Shown: positions 36,622-46,238 of the stretch, one piece after another | Layout of the letters: each line of letters begins with the position of its first letter | Position numbering within the stretch: the stretch's first letter is position 1 | DNA from: ZC4RG30 sp963812195 | Lineage (GTDB): Bacteria > Pseudomonadota > Gammaproteobacteria > Steroidobacterales > Steroidobacteraceae | Length of the DNA stretch: 64,000 nt | Assembly: GCA_963812195.1 (NCBI GenBank) | Contig: CAWEUI010000020.1 | Span: 62,001-126,000 of the forward strand | Direction: 5' to 3' | Made by a program: the position numbers and the translations under genes | Notes under the pieces: model-generated | Told to the model about the DNA's origin: nothing | The model's database searches: none | Seen by the model: the letters and a program-made list of their open reading frames with translations, nothing else

Positions 36622-37200
36622 TCAGTCCCGGCCCGCCAGCACCGACTCGAGCATGTCGAGCCTGGCACGCACATCATCCACTTCCAGCACGCGCTGCCGG
36701 AAGGAAGCAGGCGCCGGCAACAGCTGCGCCAGATTCCCGGCCACCCACAATGCATCGTCGAGCCGCGGCTCGCCTGCCGGATATTCCTCGTCCAGATCCG
36801 CGAGCACCCGTGCCAGGGTCGAGCGCAAAGCGGTGTATTCGTCTTCGGCAAGACGCCCGGGCGAATCCTCGAGCCACTCCACATCGGCCAGATTGAGTCC
36901 ATCGCGCTGCACATCGGCACCGATGATCCGGAAGCGACGCTCGCCGCGCACCACGATGCTCAGCAGGCCATCGGGCATCTGTCCGAAATCGACGATGCGA
37001 CCAAACGTACCGACCGCTGCGAGCGAACCCACGGGACCGACCTCCGCGCCCTCGTCGATCAGCACCACGCCAAAGCCGCTGTTCTCGCGCATGGAACGGC
37101 GCACCAGGTCCACATAGCGCGTCTCGAAGATCCGCAAGGGCAGCACACCCTGCGGGAACAACACCGTACCGAGCGGAAACAGTGCAATGCGCTGCCTCAC
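36622..37200 (-). CDS. Lon-protease N-terminal substrate-binding domain protein
   Basis: 192 residues from GTG 37200, directly after the mpl stop. The sequence IALFPLGTVLFPQGVLPLRIFETRY matches the LON substrate-binding (PUA-like) domain; there is no AAA ATPase or Ser-Lys protease domain. Stand-alone proteins of this kind are common in gammaproteobacteria but lack an established function. It is probably co-transcribed with mpl. Confidence 0.85.
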   Translation of the reverse strand: MRQRIALFPLGTVLFPQGVLPLRIFETRYVDLVRRSMRENSGFGVVLIDEGAEVGPVGSLAAVGTFGRIVDFGQMPDGLLSIVVRGERRFRIIGADVQRDGLNLADVEWLEDSPGRLAEDEYTALRSTLARVLADLDEEYPAGEPRLDDALWVAGNLAQLLPAPASFRQRVLEVDDVRARLDMLESVLAGRD

Positions 37201-38568
37201 CTAGCGGGCCCGCAGCGAGTCGAGCAGTCGGGCGTGCAGGCCGCCGAAGCCGCCATTGCTCATGATGAGCACGTGATCGCCGGTTTTCAGATCGGCTGTG
37301 AGCTGCGCCAGGAGCGCATCGAGGCTCGGCGCCGTCGCAGCGCGCGCGCCCAGGGTGCGCGCCACCGCCCCGGCGTCCCAGCCCAGATCCGGTGGCGCGT
37401 ACAGATACACCGCGTCGGCGCCGGCCAGCGCCGGTGCCAGCGCATCCTTGTGCACACCCATGCGCATGGTGTTGGAGCGCGCTTCGAGCACCGCCACCAG
37501 CCGCGCCTCGCCGATGTGCCGGCGCAGGCCCTCGATGGTGGTGGCGATGGCCGTCGGATGGTGCGCAAAGTCGTCGTAAACGGTCACGCCCGCGGCCGTG
37601 CCGGTCAGCTCCATGCGACGTCGCACACCCTTGAATGCCCCAAGCGCGGTGATGCTCTTGTGCACCGGCACCCCCGCATGGCGGGCGGCCGCGATCGCGG
37701 CCAGCGCATTGGCAACGTTGTGCGCGCCCAGCAGGTCCCATTGCACGACGCCCTGCGAGTGCCCGTCCAGCAGCACCTCGAAACGCGAATGGTCAGCGCC
37801 GGTCAGGCGCGCGCGCCAGTTCGCGCCGGCGGCACCGTCCAGCGAGAAACTCTCGCGCGGCGTCCAGCAACCGCGTGCGATGACGTCGTCCAGATTGGCA
37901 TCCGCGGCGTTGTGCACGATGAGTCCATTGCCAGGTACGATGCGCAGCAGGTGGTTGAACTGCTGCTTGATCGCTTCCAGGTCGCGATAGATATCGGCGT
38001 GGTCGAATTCCAGATTGTTGAGGATCAGCGTCCGGGGCTGGTAGTGCACGAATTTGGCGCGTTTATCGAAGAACGCCGTGTCGTACTCATCGGCTTCAAT
38101 CACGAAGAATGGCGCCTTGCCAAGACGCGCGCTGACGTCGAAGTTGCCCGGCACACCGCCGATCAGGAAGCCGGGCGCCAAACCCGCCTGCTCCAGGATG
38201 TGCGCGAGCATGCTCGCGGTGGTCGTCTTGCCGTGCGTACCCGCGACCGCCAGAACCCGACGCTCGCGCAACACGGTACGCGACAGCCACTCCGGTCCCG
38301 ACACATAGGGAATCGAGCTCTCGAGCAGCGCCTCGACAACGGGTTTGCCGCGGGACAACGCATTGCCCACCACCACCACGTCGGGTGCGGCATCCAGTTG
38401 GCCCGCTTCGTAGCCCTGCACGATGTCGATACCCAGGCCGGCGAGCTGCGTACTCATGGGCGGGTAGACGTTCTGGTCCGACCCGGTGACCTTGTGCCCC
38501 GCCTCGCGGGCGATTGCGGCAATGCCACCCATGAACGTGCCGCAGATGCCGAGGATGTGCACGTGCAC
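37201..38568 (-). CDS. mpl: UDP-N-acetylmuramate:L-alanyl-gamma-D-glutamyl-meso-diaminopimelate ligase
   Basis: 455 residues from GTG 38568. The N-terminus HVHILGICGTFMGGIAAIAREAGH separates Mpl from MurC. The ATP loop AGTHGKTTTASM, FVIEADEYDTAFFDKRAKF and the YDDFAHHPTAI C-terminal motif follow. Mpl attaches recycled murein tripeptide to UDP-MurNAc, saving peptidoglycan precursors. The frame is intact. It is followed without a gap by the Lon-domain protein. Confidence 0.95.
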   Translation of the reverse strand: MHVHILGICGTFMGGIAAIAREAGHKVTGSDQNVYPPMSTQLAGLGIDIVQGYEAGQLDAAPDVVVVGNALSRGKPVVEALLESSIPYVSGPEWLSRTVLRERRVLAVAGTHGKTTTASMLAHILEQAGLAPGFLIGGVPGNFDVSARLGKAPFFVIEADEYDTAFFDKRAKFVHYQPRTLILNNLEFDHADIYRDLEAIKQQFNHLLRIVPGNGLIVHNAADANLDDVIARGCWTPRESFSLDGAAGANWRARLTGADHSRFEVLLDGHSQGVVQWDLLGAHNVANALAAIAAARHAGVPVHKSITALGAFKGVRRRMELTGTAAGVTVYDDFAHHPTAIATTIEGLRRHIGEARLVAVLEARSNTMRMGVHKDALAPALAGADAVYLYAPPDLGWDAGAVARTLGARAATAPSLDALLAQLTADLKTGDHVLIMSNGGFGGLHARLLDSLRAR

Positions 38569-38586
38569 GGTATGGCCCCGGCCCGC

Positions 38587-39151
38587 TCAGGCCTGCGCGG
38601 GCAACGCCACGTTCAGCGGAAACAGCAGCGACATCACCGAGAAGGTGAGCAGGTCGCTGAGGATTGCCAGCCCAATGCAGGCAGCCAGCGACCAGTCGGT
38701 GGCCGAGCGCAGGATGCGCGCCACGATGACCAGGCCCCACACGTCCACGGCAACAGTCAGGGCCAGCACCGGCACGCTCCAGAACGGATCCGACTGGAAT
38801 GCCGAAAGCAGCCAGCTGGCCGCCACGATCACCGGCAGCATCACCAGCTGTATGCCGAAGATGGCACTCGCGGTCTGCAGATAGCGTTCCGGCCGCCTGA
38901 CCGCGGCGAGAACCAGCGCCACGAACAGCAGGGTGGTGGCGGTATCGATGCCAAGAATCGCCAGCACGTTGCCCTTGTAAGGCATCGGCAACGAACGGGA
39001 TATCAGCGCCCGCAGCACAATGCCGGCCACGATGCACCAGCCGAGCACCGCGCGCGGACACCGGCAAGTCTTCCGGACCCTTGCGGAAACGGGCGATGTC
39101 GACGAACGACCGCAACACGCCGATCGGTCCGCCGGATGAAGGTGTGCTCAA
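38587..39151 (-). CDS. Integral membrane protein, Yip1-like (frame break)
   Basis: Repaired length is 188 residues. The N-terminal part (PIGVLRSFVDIARFRKGPEDLP) is in one frame and the remaining four or five TM helices (LGWCIVAGIVLRALI, LLFVALVLAAV, LVMLPVIVAASWLLSA, ALTVAVDVWGLVIVA, the C-terminal helix) in another. The break lies in the run at 39049-39056; one extra GC pair gives VSARAVLGW. The architecture resembles small Yip1-like membrane proteins of unknown role. The start at 39151 is TTG and is uncertain. It lies upstream of mpl on the same strand. Confidence 0.6.
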
Positions 39152-39185
39152 AAGAACGGATTCCTTGCGTAAACTTCGATTCTAC

Positions 39186-40271
39186 ATGAGCAACCTGCCC
39201 CTCTCCGACCAGCAATCGGTAGCCGAACTCGCCGAGCGCTTGCTGGCCGCGTCGTGGATTGCGCTGGACACCGAGTTCCTGCGCGAAAAGACATACCGGC
39301 CGCAGCTGTGCCTGCTGCAACTTGCCGTACCGGAAGCGGCGGTTTGCGTGGATCCGCTCGCCGAAATCGACCTCGCGCCCCTGCAGCCGGCGCTTGGCGG
39401 CGGCACTGCCCCGAAGATCCTGCATGCCGCACGCCAGGATCTGGAAGTACTGTGGCCCGTATTCGGCGCGCTCGAGCCGCTGTTTGATACACAGGTCGCG
39501 GCGGCGCTGACCGGCCTGCCGACTCAGATCGGCTACAGCGACCTGGTGCGCCGGCTGCTCGGCGTGGAACTGCCCAAGGGGCAGACCCGCACGGACTGGT
39601 CGAAGCGACCGCTCTCCGCAGCGCAACTCGCCTACGCCATCGACGACGTAAAACATCTCGCCCCGCTGCGCGAGCGGCTGCTGGAACAGCTGGACAAGCT
39701 GGGCCGGCTGGAGTGGCTGCGCGAGGAACTTTCCGGCCTGGCGCGCGAGGAACGCCTGTTCATCGCGCCGGACAAGGCACACGAGAGGCTGCGCTGGTAC
39801 ACGGAACTGGATCCGGATCGCGCCCGGCTGTTGCAGCGGCTGGCAGCGTGGCGCGAACGGCGCGCAATGGCGAAGGACCGGCCGCGCAGCTGGATCCTGG
39901 ACGACGCCGCGCTGCGCGCGCTGACCATCAATGCGCCGCGCACACCGGCAGAGCTGGCAAGGCTGCCCGAACTGAGCCCCGGGTTCGTCGAGCGCAGTGG
40001 CGCCGCGATCCTGCGGGAAATCGGTGCGGCAGGCCTGCCGGCGCGTCTGCCGCCGCCATCTCCGCGCCCGCGCCCGGACCCGGCGCTGCAGGCACTGGTC
40101 AAGCATCTGGCTTCGATCGTGCAGAAGCGGGCCGCGGAACTGGGCCTGGCGGCCGAAATCCTGGCAACGCGCAAGGAGCTGGAGAGCATTGCCCGCGGCG
40201 CACGCAACGCGGATGTATTGAGCGGCTGGCGACACGCCGCGGTGGGTCTGGACCTGCTTGCCGCGTGCTGA
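39186..40271 (+). CDS. rnd: Ribonuclease D
   Basis: 361 residues from ATG 39186. The DEDD 3'-5' exonuclease domain has ALDTEFLREKTYRPQLCLLQLA, HAARQDLEVL and YAIDDVKHLAPL (the catalytic acids). HRDC-type helical domains follow, around 205-285 (RERLAAWRERRA-like, PRSWILDDAALRAL) and in the C-terminal part. It trims the 3' ends of tRNA and other small stable RNAs. It is convergent with adk. Confidence 0.92.
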   Translation: MSNLPLSDQQSVAELAERLLAASWIALDTEFLREKTYRPQLCLLQLAVPEAAVCVDPLAEIDLAPLQPALGGGTAPKILHAARQDLEVLWPVFGALEPLFDTQVAAALTGLPTQIGYSDLVRRLLGVELPKGQTRTDWSKRPLSAAQLAYAIDDVKHLAPLRERLLEQLDKLGRLEWLREELSGLAREERLFIAPDKAHERLRWYTELDPDRARLLQRLAAWRERRAMAKDRPRSWILDDAALRALTINAPRTPAELARLPELSPGFVERSGAAILREIGAAGLPARLPPPSPRPRPDPALQALVKHLASIVQKRAAELGLAAEILATRKELESIARGARNADVLSGWRHAAVGLDLLAAC

Positions 40272-40284
40272 AGCTGTCGCGCCG

Positions 40285-41196
40285 CTACTTCTTGCGGCGC
40301 AGTGTCTTCAGCTTCTTCTTCTTGATCTTTCTGGCGGCCGCGCGCACAGCCGGCTTGCGCCTGGACGCGGCGCGGGAATTTGCCGCCTTCTTCCTCGCCC
40401 CGGCCTTCTTCGCAACCTTGGCTTTCTTCTTCGCGACCTTGGGTTTGACCCTGGACTTGGCCCTGGACTTGGCCTTGGCCTTTGCTTTGGCCTTCTTCTT
40501 CGGCTTCGGCCGCGGCCTGGCCACGGCGCGGGCGCGCGCCGCGACCGGCGAGGCCAGCACGCCCACCAGCAGCTCGGTGATGGCGTCCACCTCTCCGGTG
40601 GCATCGATGGTCTGCAACAGGCCCTGCCCGCCGTAGTAACCGATCAGCGGCCTGGTCTGCGCGTCGTAGACCTTCAGTCGTTCCACCACGGTGGCTTCAT
40701 TGTCGTCGGGGCGCTGGTACAGCGGCGGATTGCCCGGACAGTTCGGGCACACCAGCGCGGCGCCCACCGGCATGGAGTAGATGTTGAACACGCGCCCGCA
40801 GGTCTGGCAGCTGCGCCGCCCGGCGATGCGCCGGGTCAGTTCCGCGTTGGGCACTTCCAGCTGCACCACCGAGGTCAGCGGCTTGCCGATCTGCTTCAGA
40901 AGCGCATCGAGCGCCTCGGCCTGCGCGATGTTGCGCGGGAAGCCGTCGAGGATGAAGCCCCGGGCCACGTCGGCTTCCGCGAGCCGTTCCTCGATCATGC
41001 CCAGCACGATGCTGTCGTCGACCAGCTTGCCGGCCGCCATCACGTCCTTGGCCTTCAGGCCCAGCGGCGTGCTGCGTGCCACCGCCGAGCGCAGCAGGTC
41101 GCCGGTGGAGATCTGCGGAATGCCGAAACGTTGCACGAGCCGCTGCGACTGCGTGCCTTTGCCGGAACCGGGAGCTCCGAGTAGAACAATTCGCAT
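40285..41196 (-). CDS. adk: Adenylate kinase with a long lysine-rich C-terminal tail
   Basis: 303 residues. Residues 1-217 are a standard long-type adenylate kinase: P-loop GAPGSGKGT (8-16), NMP-binding TGDLLR, DGFPRN, and a LID carrying a four-cysteine zinc site (Cys130, Cys133, Cys150, Cys153). It interconverts 2 ADP with ATP and AMP. Residues 218-303 are an added tail made almost only of Lys, Ala, Arg, Pro, Val and Ser, with no acidic residue. The tail resembles histone H1-like bacterial proteins (AlgP/Hc1 style) and could bind nucleic acid or polyphosphate; this is inference. It is convergent with rnd and divergent from pfp. Confidence 0.93.
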   Translation of the reverse strand: MRIVLLGAPGSGKGTQSQRLVQRFGIPQISTGDLLRSAVARSTPLGLKAKDVMAAGKLVDDSIVLGMIEERLAEADVARGFILDGFPRNIAQAEALDALLKQIGKPLTSVVQLEVPNAELTRRIAGRRSCQTCGRVFNIYSMPVGAALVCPNCPGNPPLYQRPDDNEATVVERLKVYDAQTRPLIGYYGGQGLLQTIDATGEVDAITELLVGVLASPVAARARAVARPRPKPKKKAKAKAKAKSRAKSRVKPKVAKKKAKVAKKAGARKKAANSRAASRRKPAVRAAARKIKKKKLKTLRRKK

Positions 41197-41281
41197 TGAG
41201 ACCGATCGTTATTGGTTGAGGGCCGGGGCACAGTACCGATACGCTCTGCGCCGGTCAAACCTCGCCCGGAAGGCCGATTCC

Positions 41282-42558
41282 ATGAGCAAGCCCTCCAAGC
41301 CCCGCAATGCCTTTTATGCCCAGTCCGGCGGCGTGACGGCAGTGATCAATGCCTCGGCAGCCGGGGTAATCGACGCCGCCCGCCGGCATCGGCGTCATAT
41401 CGGCAAGGTCCTCGCCGGCCGGGACGGCATCGTCGGCGGGCTCACCGAGGACCTGATCGACGTCGGCGCCGAAACACCGGCCACGCTGCAGGCGTTGCGC
41501 TATACGCCGGCCGGCGCCTTTGGCTCGGCACGCTTCAAGCTCAAGGGGCTGGATCAGAACCGCGCCGAGTACGAGCGGCTGATCGAGGTGTTCCGGGCGC
41601 ACGACATCGGCTACTTCTTCTACAACGGCGGCAACGATTCGATGGACACGGCGCTGAAGGTCTCGCAGATCGGCGCCACCCTGGGTTACCCCATCGTGTG
41701 CATCGGCGTCCCCAAGACCGTCGACAACGACCTGCCCATCACCGATTGCTGTCCGGGATTCGGTTCGGTGGCCAAATACGTGGCGGTGTCCACGCGCGAG
41801 GCGGCGCTGGACGTGGCCTCCATGGCGCGCACCTCCACCAAGGTCTTCGTGCTGGAGGTCATGGGCCGCCATGCCGGCTGGATCGCCGCCGCCGGCGGCC
41901 TGGCCGGCAACAGACCGGATGATCCTCCGCAGCTGATCCTGTTCCCGGAAATCACGTTCAATCGAAGATGCCTTTCTGGCCAAGGTGAAACGCAGCGTGG
42001 AGAGGAACGGCTATTGCGTGGTCGTGGTATCCGAGGGCGTAAGACACCCCGACGGCAAGTTCCTGGCCGAAGCAGGCACCACGGACGCCTTCGGGCACGT
42101 GCAACTGGGCGGCGCGGGCCCGGTGATCGCACAGCTGGTCAAGGACCGGCTGGGCTACAAGTACCACTGGGCCATGGCCGACTACCTGCAGCGGGCGGCG
42201 CGGCACATCGCCTCGAAGACCGACGTGGAGCAGGCCTATGCGGTGGGCAAGGCCGCGGTGGAGTTCGCTGTCAAGGGCATGAACGGGGTGATGCCGGCCA
42301 TCATCCGCACCTCGGACAGGCCCTACCGGTGGAAGATCGAGCCGGTGCCGCTGGCGGATGTGGCCAATGTGGAGAAGAAGGTGCCGCGCAGGTTCATCAC
42401 CGCGGACGGCTTCGGCATCACCGCGGCCTGCCGGCGCTACCTGCGCGCCGCTGATCGCCGGCGAGGACTACCCGCCATACCGGCAGGGCCTGCCGGATTA
42501 CGCGAAGATCCGCGGCAAGGCGGTCAGGCGCAAGCTGAAGACAGCCTTCATGGTATGA
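41282..42558 (+). CDS. pfp: Pyrophosphate-dependent 6-phosphofructokinase (two frame breaks)
   Basis: Phosphorylates fructose-6-phosphate with PPi, reversibly. Both positions that separate PPi- from ATP-dependent enzymes favour PPi: GGNDS (116-120) has Asp at the residue that is Gly in ATP enzymes, and PKTVDND (144-150) has Lys in place of Gly. The start is ATG 41282. The frame breaks near 41963 (FN to EDAFLAKV) and near 42443-42448 (RRYLR to PLIAGEDYPPY). Restoring one CG pair at each gives 426 residues, the expected size. The neighbouring hppA fits: pfp-hppA pairs are known from methanotrophs such as Methylococcus. Confidence 0.92.
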
Positions 42559-42664
42559 AGGGCGTCCCGGCGGTTATCCGTGGTCGGCCGCCGCGGCCTT
42601 CCCCGGGCCATCTGCTATATTGCCGCCCCAAATTGCAACAACACCTCTTTCGGGGAGTCTCTAG

Positions 42665-44729
42665 ATGCAAGCCATGCTCTGGTTGTGGCTGTCGATCCTG
42701 GCGGGTGTACTCGCCGTGCTCTACGGCGTCGTTTCGGTCTTTTCGATCCTGAAGCTCCCCGCCGGCAATGAGCGCATGCAGGAGATCGCCGCCGCCGTGC
42801 AGGCCGGCGCCAAGGCCTACCTGAATCGCCAGTATTCGACGATCGCCATCGTCGGCATCGTGCTGTTCGTGCTGCTGGGCTTCGGCCTGAACTGGGCCAC
42901 CGCCGGCGGCTTCGCGATCGGCGCCGTGCTGTCGGGCCTGGCCGGCTACATGGGCATGAACATCTCGGTGCGCGCCAACGTGCGCACCGCGCAGGCCGCC
43001 ACCACGGGCCTCAACGCCGCGTTGCAGGTAGCCTTCCGGGGCGGTGCCATCACCGGCATGCTGGTGGTGGGCCTGGGCCTGCTGGGCGTGGCCGGCTACT
43101 TCCTTATCCTGGGCGGCGCCAGCGCGGACCCCTACACGCGCGAGCACGCGCTGCACGCGCTGGTGGGCCTGGCCTTCGGCGGCTCGCTGATCTCCATCTT
43201 CGCGCGGCTGGGCGGCGGCATCTTCACCAAGGGCGCCGACGTGGGCGCCGACCTGGTGGGCAAGGTCGAGGCCGGCATCCCCGAGGACGACCCGCGCAAC
43301 CCGGCGGTGATCGCCGACAACGTCGGCGACAACGTCGGCGACTGCGCCGGCATGGCCGCGGACCTGTTCGAGACCTATGCCGTGACCTGGTGGCCACCAT
43401 GCTGCTGGGCGGCCTGATGCTGAAGGATGCCGGCGTTGCCGCCGTAGCCTATCCGCTGGTTCTGGGCGCCGCGTCGATCGTCGCCTCGATCATCGGCACC
43501 TTCTTCGTCAAGGCGAAGGAAGGCGGCAAGATCATGAACGCGCTGTACAAGGGCGTGATCGTGTCGGGTGCGATCGCGGCCATCGCGTTCTGGTTCATCA
43601 CCAAGGCGCTGTTCCCGGCCCAGGCCGGCGCGCTGTTCGGCGCCGCGCTGATCGGTCTGGGGCTCACCGCCGCGCTGATCTTCATCACCGAGTACTACAC
43701 CGCCACCGAATACTCGCCGGTGCGCAAGGTGGCCGCAGCCTCGCAGACCGGTCACGCCACCAACATCATCGCCGGCCTGGGCGTTTCGATGAAGTCCACC
43801 GCGTTGCCGGTGATCGCGGTGTGCGCGGCCATCTGGGGCGCCTACACCTTCGGCGAACATGCCGGCGCGGGCACGGCCTGTACGGCATCGCCATCGCCGC
43901 CACCGCCATGCTGTCGATGACCGGCATGGTCGTCGCGCTGGACGCCTACGGCCCGATCACCGACAACGCCGGTGGCATCGCCGAGATGGCCGGTCTGGCC
44001 AAGAAGGTGCGCGACATCACCGATCCGCTGGACGCGGTGGGCAATACCACCAAGGCCGTGACCAAGGGTTACGCCATCGGCTCGGCGGGCCTTGCCGCGC
44101 TGGTGCTGTTCGCCGACTACACGCACAACCTGGAGTCCGCCGGCAAGGTGGTGGAGTTCGCGCTGTCCGATCCGGCCGTGATCATCGGCCTGTTCATCGG
44201 CGGACTGGTGCCCTATCTGTTCGGCGCGATGGCCATGGAGGCCGTGGGCCGTGCCGCAGGCTCCGTGGTCACTGAAGTGCGCCGCCAGTTCCGCGAGATC
44301 AAGGGGATCATGGAAGGCACGGCCAAGCCTGATTATTCCAAGGCCGTTGACATGCTGACGCGCGCGGCGATCAAGGAGATGATCGTGCCCTCGCTGCTGC
44401 CCATCCTGGTCCCGGTCGTCGTGGCGTTCGGACTGAACTGGCTGATGGGCCCGGGCGCCGGCATCAGCGCGCTGGGCGGCCTGCTCATCGGTACCATCGT
44501 CACCGGCCTGTTCGTCGCCATCTCGATGTGCACCGGCGGCGGCGCCTGGGACAATGCCAAGAAGTACATCGAGGAAGGCAACTTCGGCGGCAAGGGCTCC
44601 GAGGCGCACAAGGCCGCCGTCACCGGCGACACGGTGGGCGACCCGTACAAGGACACCGCCGGTCCGGCCATCAACCCGCTGATCAAGATCATCAACATCG
44701 TGGCACTGCTGCTGGTGCCACTGCTCTGA
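42665..44729 (+). CDS. hppA: Proton-translocating membrane pyrophosphatase (two frame breaks)
   Basis: Multi-TM pump (usually 16 helices) that couples PPi hydrolysis to proton transport. The PPi site is clear: KGADVGADLVGKVEAG, then DNVGDNVGDCAGMAADLFETYAVT. GNTTKAVTKGYA has Lys at the position that is Ala in potassium-dependent enzymes, so the pump should be potassium-independent and proton-specific. The frame breaks near 43386 (AVT to VATMLLGG; likely a lost C) and near 43871 (a lost base in AGAG-H-GLYG). Two single-base repairs give 688 residues, the family's size. GGGGAG lies eight bases before the ATG. Confidence 0.94.
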
Positions 44730-44746
44730 TCAGGATGTGAGGCGCC

Positions 44747-45397
44747 ATGGCGGAACCGATCTCGCCGTTTGAGAGCAATCCGCCATCGGCGCGCCGGCTG
44801 CTGCTGAACATCCTCGGCGCGGCAGCCGCCGCGGCGGTGCTGCTGGTCGTCGTGATCCTGCCGGCCGAGTACGGCAAGGATCCGACCGGCCTGGGACACA
44901 GGCTCGGACTGACCGCAATCCACGGGCCGGCGAAGGCCGGGCAATTGCAGGATGTGATCGGCGGCAACCAGGCCCTGCAGGCAGCGCAGGTTGCCGACCC
45001 GGGCACGCCGATCCCGCTGCCGAACCCGGCGGTCGCGCAGATCAAGCCCGCTGCGGCCCGCACCCACACCCAGAACATCACCTTGCCGGCGTTCCAGGAG
45101 ACCGAGGTCAAGGCGCTGCTGGATGCCGCGCAGGTGATGCTCTATTCCTGGGAGGCGGACGGCGACGTGTACGTGGACTTTCACGGCCACGATCCGGCAA
45201 CAACCGGCGACGGCTTCGTCCGTTACGAAGAGCAGCAGTCCACGCGCGCGGGGCATGGTTCGCTGGTGGCCCCGTTCAGCGGCGAGCACGGCTGGTTCTG
45301 GCTCAACCTGACCGGCGAACCGGTCACCATCAAGCTGACGGTCTCGGGTTACTTCAAGGACATCAAGGACTACGGCATCCTGGGAACCGGCCAGTGA
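44747..45397 (+). CDS. HupE-associated transmembrane anchor protein
   Basis: 216 residues. A single hydrophobic helix (about 18-42) is followed by a conserved LPAEYGKDPTGLGHRLGLT block, a Pro/Ala-rich linker and a periplasmic beta-rich domain (VKALLDAAQVMLYSWEADGDVYVDFHGHDP ... GYFKDIKDYGILG; only key parts quoted). Proteins of this type, usually annotated just as transmembrane anchors, are found directly upstream of HupE/UreJ genes; here the stop overlaps the hupE start by four bases (GTGA). Function is unknown; a partner role for the HupE permease is likely. It follows hppA by 17 bases. Confidence 0.65.
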   Translation: MAEPISPFESNPPSARRLLLNILGAAAAAAVLLVVVILPAEYGKDPTGLGHRLGLTAIHGPAKAGQLQDVIGGNQALQAAQVADPGTPIPLPNPAVAQIKPAAARTHTQNITLPAFQETEVKALLDAAQVMLYSWEADGDVYVDFHGHDPATTGDGFVRYEEQQSTRAGHGSLVAPFSGEHGWFWLNLTGEPVTIKLTVSGYFKDIKDYGILGTGQ

Positions 45398-46080
45398 ACG
45401 GCATTGCACGGCGGCGCGCGCTCGCGGCGGCAATGCTCGCCGCCCTGGCTCCGGCCGCGCTGGCCCACGGCGTCACCGCCGGTGATGCGGCGTACCTGCA
45501 GTCGATTTCCGGCGTGCATGTCGCGCCGCTGATGTATCTGGGCGCCAAGCACATGGTCACCGGCTACGACCACCTGCTGTTCCTGGCCGGCGTGATCTTC
45601 TTCCTGTACCGGCTCAAGGACGTGGCCCTGTATGCCACGCTGTTCGCCATCGGCCACAGCACCACATTGCTGCTCGGCGTACTGGCCGGCATCCACGCCA
45701 ATGCCTACATCGTCGATGCCATCATCGGCCTGTCGGTCGTCTACAAGGCCATGGAGAACCTCGGCGTATTCCGGCGCATGGGGCTGGTGATCGACACGCG
45801 CATTGCCGTACTCGTATTCGGCTTCGCGCACGGCTTCGGCCTGGCCACCAAGCTGCAGGATTTCGCGCTGTCGCGTGATGGCCTGGTCGGCAACATCATC
45901 TCCTTCAATGTCGGCGTGGAACTGGGGCAGATTCTCGCGCTGGCCCTGCTCCTTGCCGCATTCACGCTGTGGCGGCGCAGCGGATCATTCCTGCGCGGCG
46001 CCTGGTTTGCCAACGTACTCATCATGGCCGCCGGCTTTACCCTGATGGGCTATCAGCTGACCGGCTACGCGATCACCTGA
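45394..46080 (+). CDS. HupE/UreJ-family membrane protein
   Basis: 228 residues from GTG 45394. A signal-like N-terminus ends in ALAHG, followed by about six TM helices. The family motifs HMVTGYDHLLFLAGVIFFL and FAIGHSTTLLLGVL, plus FGFAHGFGLA, carry the His and Asp residues thought to bind metal. HupE/UreJ proteins are secondary permeases for nickel or cobalt, and some members may handle other metals. No hydrogenase or urease gene is nearby, and the next genes concern copper, so the metal is uncertain. Confidence 0.82.
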   Translation: MNGIARRRALAAAMLAALAPAALAHGVTAGDAAYLQSISGVHVAPLMYLGAKHMVTGYDHLLFLAGVIFFLYRLKDVALYATLFAIGHSTTLLLGVLAGIHANAYIVDAIIGLSVVYKAMENLGVFRRMGLVIDTRIAVLVFGFAHGFGLATKLQDFALSRDGLVGNIISFNVGVELGQILALALLLAAFTLWRRSGSFLRGAWFANVLIMAAGFTLMGYQLTGYAIT

Positions 46081-46238
46081 AGGCCCTGCAGTCCGGACAG
46101 CTTCGTCGTGACGCCATGCGGCGCGAGCGGCCGGGCACTATACGCATCCGCCGCGGTCGAACTGGTGGTATGGCATGGCGGCGCCCTGATCCGCCCCCGT
46201 CATGCGCATCGCACTGCGCCGCAGCCGAAGGAGTGCCC

